The notes under the pieces were generated by a model, which was not told the origin of the DNA, did no database searches, and saw only the letters and a program-made list of their open reading frames with translations. A program made the translations under genes and the position numbers. A DNA stretch of 64,000 nt, from NCBI RefSeq assembly GCF_002844375.1, contig NZ_CP024199.1, positions 3,388,001 through 3,452,000 on the forward strand. The letters are read 5' to 3'. Below are positions 17,729 to 25,921 of this stretch, in pieces. How positions within the stretch are numbered: the stretch's first letter is position 1; each line of letters begins with the position of its first letter. This stretch comes from Thalassospira marina (lineage in GTDB: Bacteria; Pseudomonadota; Alphaproteobacteria; Rhodospirillales; Thalassospiraceae).

Positions 17729-18391
17729 ATGCCAGCGAAAAAAGACCCCCGTGACACCCTCATTGCTGCGGCAATGGAACTGGCCGCGGAACGAAGCTGG
17801 CATTCGGTCACCCTGATTGATATCTCACAAAAGGCAGGCCTGTCGCTGGCCGATATTTACCCGTTATTTAAAAACAAAAGCGACATCCTGCGCGCCTTTG
17901 TCCGCAAAATGGATATGCGGGTGCTTGCCGATCTTGATAGTGCCGATTTTGACCAACCCCGCCACGACCGGTTGATGGACGTGATCATGGCGCGCTTTGA
18001 TGCGCTTGCCCCGTACCGGCCGGCACTAAAATCGATCCTGCATGATTTTGGCGATGTCGGCCTGGCTGATGGTGCCCGTGCCGCAAAAACCGGTTTTGCC
18101 TCGATGCGCTGGATGCTTGAAGCCGCAGGCTTTGAAACCGGCGGCATACAGGGCAGCTTGCGAGTCGCCGGTATGGGGGCCATTTATGCCCGCAGTTTTC
18201 GCCAATGGCTGGATGATGAAAGCCCCGATTACGGGCCGACAATGGCATTACTGGATAAAAGCCTGAACCAGGCCGGTGGCTGGGATAGCAGGCTGGGCAA
18301 AGGCCTTGCCCGTGTTGGCACCCTTCGCAGCAAATTTGCCCAACGCTGCCCCAAAACGGCCACAGATCATGGCGAAGCTGTCGCCGACTAA
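17729..18391 (+). CDS. TetR family transcriptional regulator
   Basis: A 220-residue one-component regulator. The N-terminal TetR helix-turn-helix (about residues 8-58) includes AAMELAAERSW and ISQKAGLSLADIYPLFKNKSDILRAF. The C-terminal ligand domain is not recognisable, though COQ9-like proteins share this N-terminal shape. A GTG at 17711 is in frame, but the ATG at 17729 is preceded by AAGGA. It lies just upstream of the phasin gene, but the target is unknown. Confidence 0.8.
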   Translation: MPAKKDPRDTLIAAAMELAAERSWHSVTLIDISQKAGLSLADIYPLFKNKSDILRAFVRKMDMRVLADLDSADFDQPRHDRLMDVIMARFDALAPYRPALKSILHDFGDVGLADGARAAKTGFASMRWMLEAAGFETGGIQGSLRVAGMGAIYARSFRQWLDDESPDYGPTMALLDKSLNQAGGWDSRLGKGLARVGTLRSKFAQRCPKTATDHGEAVAD

Positions 18392-18507
18392 AAACCAGGG
18401 TGCCTTTCCGGGCGCCTTTTCCATCCGCCGGACGATCCCCCAATATCCTGATCGTTCGTCATTTCCCGATGATGCGATCCGCAAACTGCCTGCCTTGCCG
18501 GGCTAAA

Positions 18508-18521
18508 GGTGCAACTGCACC
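18508..18521. promoter_or_regulatory. TGCA palindrome upstream of phasin
   Basis: GGTGCA-AC-TGCACC is a perfect inverted repeat. It is the first of three TGC/GCA-type sites before the phasin gene and resembles operators bound by the polyhydroxyalkanoate regulator PhaR. Confidence 0.4.
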
Positions 18522-18560
18522 CTTAGGTTACAGCGTGACACAAAAATATAACCCAAGATT

Positions 18561-18577
18561 TTTTGTGCAGTGCAAAA
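18561..18577. promoter_or_regulatory. TTGTGCAGTGCAA-type site upstream of phasin
   Basis: TTTTG and CAAAA arms flank TGCAGTG, giving an imperfect palindrome with the TGC...GCA core. A possible -35 element, TTGACC, starts seven bases further on at 18584. Confidence 0.4.
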
Positions 18578-18621
18578 TAACCCTTGACCCACGCGCAGCA
18601 TTCAGGCACATTGCAGTTGAA

Positions 18622-18638
18622 ATTGTGCGGCGCACAAT
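18622..18638. promoter_or_regulatory. ATTGTGC/GCACAAT operator upstream of phasin
   Basis: Perfect seven-base arms separated by three bases, 48 bases before the phasin ATG. Placed where a repressor would block transcription. PhaR binding is an inference from sequence type and from the phasin target. Confidence 0.5.
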
Positions 18639-18685
18639 AGCGCCTCATTAGATAACTCGCCGCATTGAAAATGGAGTGCCACTCA

Positions 18686-19141
18686 ATGACCGCCGCAAAA
18701 AAAGCTACCAACCCGTTCTTCGACGTTGATTTCACCAAATTCACCAGCGACTTCAAAGTCCCGGGTGTTGATATCAACGAAATGATGGCCTTTCAGCGCA
18801 AGAATGTTGAAGCCCTGACCAAAGCAAACAAAATTGCTTTTGATGGCTTCCAGGCTGTTGCACAGCGCCAGAGCGAAATCTTCAAGACCATGATGGAAAA
18901 AGCAACCACTCAGGGTAAAGATTTCTCTGCTGCTTCGGGCGAAACCCCGATGGCTGCTGCTGCCAAACAGACCGCTGCTGCGAAAACCGCCTACGAGGAA
19001 GCACTTGCCAATGCCAAGGAACTTTCCGGCATCGTCAGCAAGTCCCAGGAAGAAGCTCTTGGTCTGCTCCAGACCCGCTTCACCGAATCCCTCGACGAAC
19101 TGAAAGTTGCGATCGAAAAGACCGAAGCCGCAGCGAAGTAA
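18686..19141 (+). CDS. Phasin family protein
   Basis: A 151-residue phasin that coats polyhydroxyalkanoate granules. It has the family's short amphipathic start (NPFFDVDFTKF), the NVEALTKANKIAFDGFQAVAQRQ segment, an Ala/Thr-rich helix and a C-terminal helix (LLQTRFTESLDELKVAIEKTE). The frame opens 21 bases earlier, but the ATG at 18686 has GGAG upstream. Codons look optimised, which fits high expression. Three palindromes upstream suggest control by polymer level. No phaC or phaR lies in the window. Confidence 0.88.
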   Translation: MTAAKKATNPFFDVDFTKFTSDFKVPGVDINEMMAFQRKNVEALTKANKIAFDGFQAVAQRQSEIFKTMMEKATTQGKDFSAASGETPMAAAAKQTAAAKTAYEEALANAKELSGIVSKSQEEALGLLQTRFTESLDELKVAIEKTEAAAK

Positions 19142-19149
19142 GTTGATCC

Positions 19150-19209
19150 AAGTTTCTGATAACTTCCCGTTATCAAACTTCCGGCAGGGCCTTTGGCCCT
19201 GCCGTTTTT
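19150..19209 (+). terminator. Tandem hairpins and terminator after phasin
   Basis: A first hairpin (TGATAAC/GTTATCA with outer AAGTT/AACTT, 19150-19180) is followed by CGGCAGGGCC/GGCCCTGCCG at 19182-19204 and a T run. The second is a classic rho-independent terminator. Confidence 0.88.
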
Positions 19210-19375
19210 CTTTGTGCGCCTCGAAAGCCCAGTGCCCAAATCGTTCTTGCAATCAGGCGATTGCCTGACAGCACCTGAATTTTGCTCAAACTCCTGTTTA
19301 TGCCAATCATGACCAAGGGCCTTTGCAGCATGTCACTGCACGCGGTACTTTGACGGCAAACATATGGAGGTCCGC

Positions 19376-19720
19376 ATGAGCGAAATCAGTTTCGATGATT
19401 TCATGAAAGTCGATATTCGGGTTGGCACCATCATTGATGCCCAGCCCTTCCCCGAGGCCCGCCGCCCCGCCATTAAGATGTGGGTGGATTTTGGCGCAGA
19501 AATCGGTATCAAAAAAACATCGGCGCAAATCACCAAATATTACACGCCCGAAAAGCTTATCGGTTCGCAGGTGGCTGGCGTGGTCAATTTCCCACCCCGC
19601 CAGATCGGCCCCTTCATGTCTGAATTTTTATGCCTCGGCTTTTCCGATGGCACTGCGGACAAAGGCATTGTGCTAATCCGCCCGGAACAGGAAGTCCCCA
19701 ATGGCGAAAGGCTCTGCTAG
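19376..19720 (+). CDS. csaA: CsaA-type tRNA-binding domain protein
   Basis: A 114-residue OB-fold protein of the tRNA-binding/chaperone CsaA family. DIRVGTIIDAQPFPEARRPAIK, KKTSAQIT and GVVNFPPRQIGPFMSEFLCLGF are the typical motifs. The ATG at 19376 has GGAGG six bases upstream; an in-frame start 12 bases earlier overlaps that site and is rejected. In Bacillus CsaA acts as an export chaperone; the tRNA-binding fold is the safer claim here. Confidence 0.9.
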   Translation: MSEISFDDFMKVDIRVGTIIDAQPFPEARRPAIKMWVDFGAEIGIKKTSAQITKYYTPEKLIGSQVAGVVNFPPRQIGPFMSEFLCLGFSDGTADKGIVLIRPEQEVPNGERLC

Positions 19721-19771
19721 GCGCAGGCCCCAATATACGCCACGCCGGCAGGATTTTACCGAACAGACAAA

Positions 19772-19806
19772 AAAACAGGCCAGTGCTTTACGCCCCGGCC
19801 TGTTTT
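19772..19806. terminator. Bidirectional terminator between csaA and chemoreceptor
   Basis: Ten-base perfect arms, AAAACAGGCC and GGCCTGTTTT, between convergent genes, with A/T runs on both sides. Confidence 0.85.
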
Positions 19807-19826
19807 CATTTGAAAGCCCTTTGCCT

Positions 19827-21317
19827 TTAACGCGCCAACACCATCGCGGCTTCACGGGTGCGGCCAACTGACCCGGCCACCTGCATCGATCCATTTTTGA
19901 TCTGGTTAATCGTGGTCGTAAAACTTTCGACCGAAACCGCCATCGACTGCATATTGACCGACACCTCACCCGTCACCGCACTTTGCTCTTCCACCGCTGA
20001 TGAAATACTGGTGACGTTATTCACGACACCTTCCACATCATTGCGAATGGCCCCCAGAACACCGGCAACCTCCTTGGCGATCGCCTGCACGCCGCCAATA
20101 TCTGCCGATATCTGTTCCGTCGCCCGGGCGGCCTGTTTGGCAAGGTTCTTTACTTCATTTGCTACAACAGCAAAGCCTTTTCCGGCCTCGCCCGCGCGGG
20201 CAGATTCGATTGTCGCGTTCAGCGCCAAAAGGTTGATCTGGCTGGCAATATTCTGAATCACTTCAATAATGCTGCCCATCGATGAAACCACATCATCCAT
20301 GCGATCGGTCGAAGCACCAGCCTCAACCGCCTTTTCAAAAACCTGATCGGTAGATAACCGCGCAGCTGACATGCTGCGTGAAATTTCAGTAATGGATGCC
20401 AGCAATTCTTCGGCACTCGCCGCTACCGCCTGCACATTGGCCGATGTTTCTTCCGATGTTCTCGATGCAAAGCTGGCCTGATCATCAAGCGAATTCAGGT
20501 TCTGGTCGATCTCGGCAAAATTGACATCAATCATCGATTTCAGATCAGACAGAAGCTGGATCTGCTCGGTAATATCAGTTGCGTATTTAACCACCTTATA
20601 GGGCACGCCATCGGGGTCGAATATCGGGTTATAGGATGCCTGGATCCATACTTCACGCCCACCCTTGGCAATGCGCTTGAACTGCTGGGCAACAAATTCA
20701 CCCTGCCCCAGCGCCCGCCAGAAGGCCTGGTAATCGGCACTGCTGGCATAGTCTGCCTCTAAAAAAATACGGTGGCTTTTCCCTTTGATTTCAGCCAGCG
20801 AATATCCCATCACCGACAGGAAATTCTCGTTGGCATCAAGGATATTGCCTTTCAGGTCGAACTCGATCACGGCCTGGCTGCGGCGAATGGCATTTACCTT
20901 GCCTTCCTGGTCGGCATGGCGTTTCTCGCGCGCCGTAATATCCGTCGCCAGCTTAACAATTTTCAGCACATTGCCATTCTGGTCACAAACCGGGTTATAG
21001 CTCGCCTCGATCCAGACCCGGCTGCCATCCTTGGTATAACGGGGAAAGGCGGCCTGCTGAAACCGGCCTGCTTTCAAATCAGCCCAGAACGCTTTGTATT
21101 CGGGGGTACGAACCAGCTTTTCATCAACAAATATCGAATGATGTTTGCCTGTAATTTCTTCAAGACGATATCCCATCAGGCCAAGGAAGTTTTCATTTGC
21201 CCGAAGGATCCGTCCCTCTACGTCAAATTCAATCACTGCCAAAGATTTCTCCAACGCCAGGAGGGTTTCTTTGGCCAGAGACGCTTTATCGGACGAGAAG
21301 AAATTAAAGCAGGACAT
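19827..21317 (-). CDS. Soluble methyl-accepting chemotaxis protein with two PAS domains
   Basis: About 496 residues with no membrane segment. Two tandem PAS domains (about residues 21-129 and 143-250) are similar to each other: each has a NENFL...MGY motif and an ASYNP...DITxxx end. The C-terminal signalling domain carries the receptor hairpin (ASQINLLALNATIESARAGEAGKGF). This layout matches cytoplasmic redox or oxygen sensors such as Aer/BdlA-like receptors, perhaps with FAD or haem; the cofactor cannot be told. ATG at 21317 has GGGG upstream and is preferred to 21329. No che genes are nearby. Confidence 0.9.
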   Translation of the reverse strand: MSCFNFFSSDKASLAKETLLALEKSLAVIEFDVEGRILRANENFLGLMGYRLEEITGKHHSIFVDEKLVRTPEYKAFWADLKAGRFQQAAFPRYTKDGSRVWIEASYNPVCDQNGNVLKIVKLATDITAREKRHADQEGKVNAIRRSQAVIEFDLKGNILDANENFLSVMGYSLAEIKGKSHRIFLEADYASSADYQAFWRALGQGEFVAQQFKRIAKGGREVWIQASYNPIFDPDGVPYKVVKYATDITEQIQLLSDLKSMIDVNFAEIDQNLNSLDDQASFASRTSEETSANVQAVAASAEELLASITEISRSMSAARLSTDQVFEKAVEAGASTDRMDDVVSSMGSIIEVIQNIASQINLLALNATIESARAGEAGKGFAVVANEVKNLAKQAARATEQISADIGGVQAIAKEVAGVLGAIRNDVEGVVNNVTSISSAVEEQSAVTGEVSVNMQSMAVSVESFTTTINQIKNGSMQVAGSVGRTREAAMVLAR

Positions 21318-21533
21318 GACATACCCCATCTACTATCGCGCCGGAGCTTTGGATCATTCCATCTCTGGCAGTGCTATCGCTTGAGGGGAAAGCTAATACA
21401 GTTGTATAGATCGCCATATCCGCAAATGGGGATAACAGTCACAATTGCCTGAAAACCGTGGAATTCTTGAGACAAATCGGCGCGTTTTCAAACGGTTATC
21501 GCGCATACAAAATGGAAAAACCCGCAAAAACAC

Positions 21534-21562
21534 AAAGGGCGCCGCTTGAAACGACGCCCTTT
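21534..21562 (-). terminator. Terminator after ferredoxin-NADP reductase
   Basis: AAAGGGCG and CGCCCTTT arms, read on the minus strand and followed by TTTGTGTTTTT. Confidence 0.75.
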
Positions 21563-21588
21563 TGCACTCAAAACAAAGATGTCAGAGA

Positions 21589-22365
21589 TTACTTCTCGAC
21601 AAACGCCTTTTCGATCACGAAGTGACCCGGCTCGTTCATATTGCCTTCCTTGCCGCCCCATTCCAGAAGCATGGCACGGGTATCGGCAATCATCTGCGGG
21701 TTGCCACACAGCATGAAACGATCATTTTCAAGAGACGGCTTTTCCAGCCCCAGATCGTCATAAATCTTGCCCGATTCCATCAGTTCGGTGATGCGGCCCT
21801 GATGGGTGAATTCTTCACGGGTGACGGTCGGGTAATACAGAAGCTTGTTCTGAACCTCTTCGCCGAAGAATTCATTGTGCGGCAATTCATTATGGATGAA
21901 TTCCTGATAGGCCAGCTCGCGCACTTCGCGGCAGCCATGCACCAGAATCACCTTTTCATAACGTTCATAGGTTTCGTAATCACGAATGACGCTCATGAAC
22001 GGGGCAAGGCCTGTACCGGTGGAAAGCAGCCACAGGTTTTTGCCCGGCAACAGGTTATCATGGATCAGCGTACCGGTCGGCTTGCGCCCGACCAGGATTT
22101 TATCGCCAACCTTGATGTGCTGCAGGCGCGAGGTCAAAGGACCATTCGGCACCTTGATCGAGAAGAATTCCAGTTCTTCATCATAATTGGCGCTAACCAT
22201 CGAATAGGCGCGAACAAGCGGCTTGCCCTCGACTTCGAGTCCAATCATGGCGAACTGACCATTCAGAAACCGGAAACCCGGGTCCCGCGTGGTTTTGAAG
22301 GTGAACAGGGTATCCGTCCAGTGATGGACGTAAGTGACGGTTTCTTCGTTAAAATTGCTAGCCAT
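21589..22365 (-). CDS. fpr: Ferredoxin--NADP(+) reductase
   Basis: A 258-residue flavoprotein moving electrons between NADPH and ferredoxin or flavodoxin. RAYSMVS (about 53-59) is the FAD-binding motif, STGTGLAPFMS the NADP-binding motif, and the C-terminus MNEPGHFVIEKAFVEK is typical of the bacterial subclass II enzymes of alphaproteobacteria. Divergent from gntR with a 309-bp shared region. Regulation by oxidative stress is common for this family, but no specific site was found. Confidence 0.93.
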   Translation of the reverse strand: MASNFNEETVTYVHHWTDTLFTFKTTRDPGFRFLNGQFAMIGLEVEGKPLVRAYSMVSANYDEELEFFSIKVPNGPLTSRLQHIKVGDKILVGRKPTGTLIHDNLLPGKNLWLLSTGTGLAPFMSVIRDYETYERYEKVILVHGCREVRELAYQEFIHNELPHNEFFGEEVQNKLLYYPTVTREEFTHQGRITELMESGKIYDDLGLEKPSLENDRFMLCGNPQMIADTRAMLLEWGGKEGNMNEPGHFVIEKAFVEK

Positions 22366-22674
22366 AGCGCTGCATCAATCCGTTTCGACAGTAGCTTTCA
22401 ATCGACCGTGGCGGGAAAGAAATACACGGTTCCCGGCCCAGTATGGATGCCAAGTTGCCGCGATTTAACATCAACCCACCGTATATCGCAAGAAAACATT
22501 CAACACAGGTGTATTTTTATCGAAATCAACTTTGATCCATATCAATTTTATGTAAAATATTGTCTGACAATATTGTAAGTATCAAACGATAAAGCTGCCC
22601 GCAATATGTGGCGCACCTGCCGTGATGGCAAGTCAAACCCGGCCCGTCTGGCCCAATTGAATGGAAAAACACCC
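22366..22674. other. Divergent fpr/gntR intergenic region
   Basis: This 309-bp region contains both promoters and the palindrome at 22556-22574. No further gene or RNA structure was recognised. Confidence 0.5.
22556..22574. promoter_or_regulatory. GntR operator AATATTGTC-T-GACAATATT
   Basis: A perfect inverted repeat of nine-base arms around one base, 100 bp before the gntR ATG. The core TTGTCTGACAA fits the operators of FCD-type GntR regulators. The same core occurs before the nitroreductase gene, so autoregulation with shared control is likely. Confidence 0.65.
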
Positions 22675-23340
22675 ATGCCCGCACAGAACAGCGCCCCAGC
22701 CGTCGCGCAAGTCTGCCAGACAATCACCCGCGCCATTCGCGAAGGGCGCCTTGCACCGGGCCAGCGTTTGACCGAGGCCGAATTCACACAACGCCTTTCT
22801 GTCAGTCGCCCCACCGTGCGCGAGGCCTTCCGCCTTCTCTGCAGTGACGGGCTTTTGCTATCCGAACCACATCGCGGGGTTAGTGTCCGCCAGTTAACCC
22901 GCCGCGAACTTGACGACCTGTTTGTCATTCGCGCCAGTCTGGAGGCATTGGCCGTTCGGCTTGCCGCGCCGATTTTGCAAAAATCCCCCGAAACCCTGCT
23001 TGAAATACAAAAGGGGCTGGATGATGCCGAACAGGCGGGCGATCTGGCAGAAATGTCCAAATACAATATTGCCTTTCACCAGCATTTTGCCGATGTCAGC
23101 GGCAATGTACTGCTGCAATCCCTGCTCGGCCGCCTTGCCAATTCCGTTTACTGGCTGCAATTCCGTGTGCTGATCGCCGATGAACAGGTGCTGCACACCA
23201 ATGCCCAGCATCAGGAAATCACCAAAGCCATCCTTGCGGGCAAAGGCGATGACGCCGCCGATATCATGGCCGATCATATCGACCGTTCCCGCCAGCTTGT
23301 ACAATGGCTCGACGATTCCTATTTCGCCCCACCGAAATAA
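22675..23340 (+). CDS. GntR family regulator, FCD (FadR) subfamily
   Basis: A 221-residue regulator. The winged helix is about residues 10-75 (LAPGQRLTEAEFTQRLSVSRPTVREAFRLL). The all-helical FCD ligand domain spans about 88-210, with histidines in AFHQHF and ADHIDRSR placed like the metal-binding residues of this domain, which usually senses an organic acid or amino acid. The frame extends 69 bases upstream, but ATG at 22675 is preceded by GGAAAA. Its probable operator occurs upstream of itself and upstream of the deiodinase-like gene. Confidence 0.9.
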   Translation: MPAQNSAPAVAQVCQTITRAIREGRLAPGQRLTEAEFTQRLSVSRPTVREAFRLLCSDGLLLSEPHRGVSVRQLTRRELDDLFVIRASLEALAVRLAAPILQKSPETLLEIQKGLDDAEQAGDLAEMSKYNIAFHQHFADVSGNVLLQSLLGRLANSVYWLQFRVLIADEQVLHTNAQHQEITKAILAGKGDDAADIMADHIDRSRQLVQWLDDSYFAPPK

Positions 23341-23732
23341 CCGCCCCACCACTTCCCGTTCATTTAAAACCACACCAGTACTGCCCATGGCGCCCTGCGC
23401 CAGCCGCCTGCACTTCTTCTGCTGCCTGATCCTCGGCGATTAGGTCAATAGATGCGATGAACCAGCATCATGTCGCTATCTGATCTCGCTTTGGGCACGA
23501 ACCTCAATCGACCCGCCTGCCCGTTAATCTTGAGCACTCGTCTATCTACGTGTCTGTAACCTTCCCCCTTCCCCGAACAATCGCCCATGCTGCGCATGTC
23601 GCCGCCTGTTCGCGAAAGACAGAAACGCGGTTCACGGTATGACAAGACACCTCAAATACGCCGCGACCTTGCACAAGCCCCGAAAGCCGATTAGGATTGT
23701 CAGACAATTTTACATGACAATCAGGATGCGCC
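23341..23732. other. Intergenic region between gntR and nitroreductase
   Basis: The 392-bp gap contains the palindrome at 23696-23708 close to its right end. Short frames in it do not resemble proteins. No terminator for gntR was recognised. Confidence 0.5.
23696..23708. promoter_or_regulatory. GntR operator ATTGTC-A-GACAAT
   Basis: A perfect palindrome with six-base arms, 24 bp before the ATG of the nitroreductase gene. Its core TTGTC-N-GACAA is the same as that upstream of gntR, so the GntR protein probably represses this gene. Confidence 0.6.
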
Positions 23733-24425
23733 ATGACCGCCGAAACATCATCGCCCGCATACACCCCCATTCCCCTGCCGGATTATCAGGAAAAACCGCT
23801 TGATCAGATGCGCGCGGATGCGCAGGCTTTTTATGATGAAATTCGCACCCGCCACACCATTCGCGAATTTTCGGACCGTCCTGTTCCCCGCGACATTATC
23901 GAAACCTGCCTGAAGGCCGCAGGCACCGCGCCAAGCGGGGCCAATCATCAGCCCTGGCATTTTTCCGTCATTGGCGATGCCAGCATGAAACGCAAAATCC
24001 GCCTTGCGGCAGAGGAAGAAGAACGCGCCTTTTATGCCGGGCGCGCGGGTGATGAATGGATCAAGGCGTTAGCACCGCTTGGCACCGATGACAGCAAACC
24101 GTTTCTGGAAATTGCGCCCTGGCTGATCTGCATTTTCGGCGAGCGCAAAAGCCGTTCGACCGATGGTGAAATGCGCAAAAACTATTACGTGCCGGAATCA
24201 GTTTCCATCGCCACCGGCTTTTTGCTGGCCGCCCTGCACCGCGCCGGTCTGGCAACACTTACCCACACCCCCAACCCCATGAGCTTTCTGAGCGAAATCT
24301 GTGGCCGCCCCGCCCATGACAAACCCTACATTTTGCTGGTAACCGGCTATCCGGCGCAGAATGCCACCATCCCGCAACATGCAACGCTTAAACGCGACCT
24401 GGCCGATATCGCGACATTTTACTGA
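23733..24425 (+). CDS. Iodotyrosine deiodinase-like nitroreductase
   Basis: A 230-residue FMN-dependent nitroreductase-fold enzyme. AGTAPSGANHQPW, SVSIATGFLLAALHRAGL and RPAHDKPYILLVTGYP closely follow animal iodotyrosine deiodinase. The three residues that grip the amino acid end of the substrate in human IYD (E157, Y161, K182) line up with E97, Y101 and K122, with identical Tyr-Lys spacing. These features point to reductive removal of halogen from halotyrosines, unlike ordinary nitroreductases. Activity is inferred. A matching GntR operator lies 24 bp upstream. The alignment was done by eye from memory of the human sequence. Confidence 0.82.
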   Translation: MTAETSSPAYTPIPLPDYQEKPLDQMRADAQAFYDEIRTRHTIREFSDRPVPRDIIETCLKAAGTAPSGANHQPWHFSVIGDASMKRKIRLAAEEEERAFYAGRAGDEWIKALAPLGTDDSKPFLEIAPWLICIFGERKSRSTDGEMRKNYYVPESVSIATGFLLAALHRAGLATLTHTPNPMSFLSEICGRPAHDKPYILLVTGYPAQNATIPQHATLKRDLADIATFY

Positions 24426-24429
24426 AACA

Positions 24430-24466
24430 ACAAAGGCGGCACCGCCAATGGCCATGCCGCCTTTGT
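24430..24466. terminator. Hairpin between nitroreductase and sensor kinase
   Basis: Perfect 12-bp arms ACAAAGGCGGCA and TGCCGCCTTTGT around a 13-base loop. There is no long T run outside the stem, so it may be a weak bidirectional terminator between convergent genes. Confidence 0.6.
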
Positions 24467-24525
24467 AACCCGAAAAATAGGGCGTCCGGTCGATCTTGTT
24501 AGACCGTGCAGGACCTCAACCGGCC

Positions 24526-25872
24526 TTAACGATGCCCGATTGGCAACACCAGGCGCACCCGAAGGCCACCACCCGGCGCATCTTCCAGCAGCACATCGCC
24601 GCCATGCCCACGGGCAGAATCCCGGGCAATCGTCATGCCCAGACCAACCCCGCCAGTTGCCTGATTGCGCGATTCCTCAAGCCGGTAAAATGGCTTGAAC
24701 ACTTCTTCACGTTTTTCAACCGGAATACCGGGACCGTCATCATCAAACAGCACTTCAAAATCATTGCCGCGCCGCCCGGCCCGGATCGAAAGGTTCGATG
24801 CATACCGCCCGGCATTGCCAATAATATTGGCCACACAGCGTCGGACCGACTGCCGGCGAATTTCCATCATCTGGTTATCTTCGATATGAAGGTCAATCTG
24901 CTGGCCTTCGCGCAGGGCCTCGCCCACCAGCTCGGTCAGCAATTTACCGATATCGGTTTCAACCGCCTGTTCGCCTTCCTCGCCACGGGCAAATGCCAGA
25001 TAGGCATCGACCATGCGCTCCATATCCAGCACATCCTGTTTCAGCGCATCAACGCCCGGCGATGATCCCTGCATCGCCAGTTCAAGCTTCATGCGGGTCA
25101 AAGGTGTGCGAAGATCATGCGAAACACCGGCCAGAAGGGCCGTTCGTTGCGACAGGTGGCGCTGAATACGATCACGCATCGACATGAAGGATGCAGCGGC
25201 CATCCGCACTTCGGATGCGCCCTCGGGCTTGAAATCGTCAACATTCACACCGCGCCCGAACTGGTCAGACGCCATGGCAAGCTTGCGGATCGGCCGCACC
25301 TGGTTGCGCATGAACAAAACGGCGACCCCATACAGGATCAATGCCGATCCCGCGATCCACATAAAGAAGATATAGGTCGTCGATGTATAAAGACGCTTGC
25401 GCGGCGCAACGACCGAAAGCACCCCGTCCTTCAACTGAATCCGGATTTCAAGCATCCGGTCATCAACCTCAAGATCAAAGTAAAACGGCCGGTCAATACG
25501 TTCCTTCAGCGCGGTAAACAGCTCTTCCGATACCAGCCCGTAGGGCGGCTGGGTGATCTGCTTTTCCAGAATCGCGTCAGGTTCAAAAACGATATCAAGC
25601 TGCATGCGCCGGCGCGCATTATCCACCATCGCATCAAAATGGCTATCATCGGGATACTGGCCGATATAATCGACCACATAGGCAACATCCCCCGCCAGAC
25701 CACGGCTTAGCTGTTTGGCAATGGTGTCCCAGTGGCGTTCAAAAAATATCAGAACCGTGACGATCTGCAGCAGCAGCATCGGCGTCATCAGGATCAGCAG
25801 GGACCGGCCCAAAAGGCCCGTCGGCAGCAGGGATTTGACCCATCCGGAAAGTGCGTTGCCCAAAACCGTCAC
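24526..25872 (-). CDS. EnvZ-type membrane sensor histidine kinase
   Basis: A 448-residue kinase. Membrane segments at about 24-44 and 166-188 enclose a ~120-residue periplasmic sensor. HAMP follows (about 189-240), then HisKA with the phospho-accepting H252 in GVSHDLRTPLTRMKLEL. The ATPase domain has the N box around N349/N353, DDDGPGIP, and GGVGLGMTIA. The HisKA sequence is EnvZ-like. It lies 49 bp after the response regulator gene and is transcribed with it. The signal is unknown; osmolarity or envelope stress is plausible from family resemblance only. Confidence 0.93.
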   Translation of the reverse strand: MTVLGNALSGWVKSLLPTGLLGRSLLILMTPMLLLQIVTVLIFFERHWDTIAKQLSRGLAGDVAYVVDYIGQYPDDSHFDAMVDNARRRMQLDIVFEPDAILEKQITQPPYGLVSEELFTALKERIDRPFYFDLEVDDRMLEIRIQLKDGVLSVVAPRKRLYTSTTYIFFMWIAGSALILYGVAVLFMRNQVRPIRKLAMASDQFGRGVNVDDFKPEGASEVRMAAASFMSMRDRIQRHLSQRTALLAGVSHDLRTPLTRMKLELAMQGSSPGVDALKQDVLDMERMVDAYLAFARGEEGEQAVETDIGKLLTELVGEALREGQQIDLHIEDNQMMEIRRQSVRRCVANIIGNAGRYASNLSIRAGRRGNDFEVLFDDDGPGIPVEKREEVFKPFYRLEESRNQATGGVGLGMTIARDSARGHGGDVLLEDAPGGGLRVRLVLPIGHR

Positions 25873-25921
25873 CCTTTATCGATTTGATCGACCATTAATC
25901 GCTTCACCGCAATGCAGCAGT

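Noticed and set aside
21562..22578. A 338-residue plus-strand frame over fpr
   Set aside because: Antisense shadow of a clear ferredoxin-NADP reductase; the translation is low-complexity in look with no family motif.
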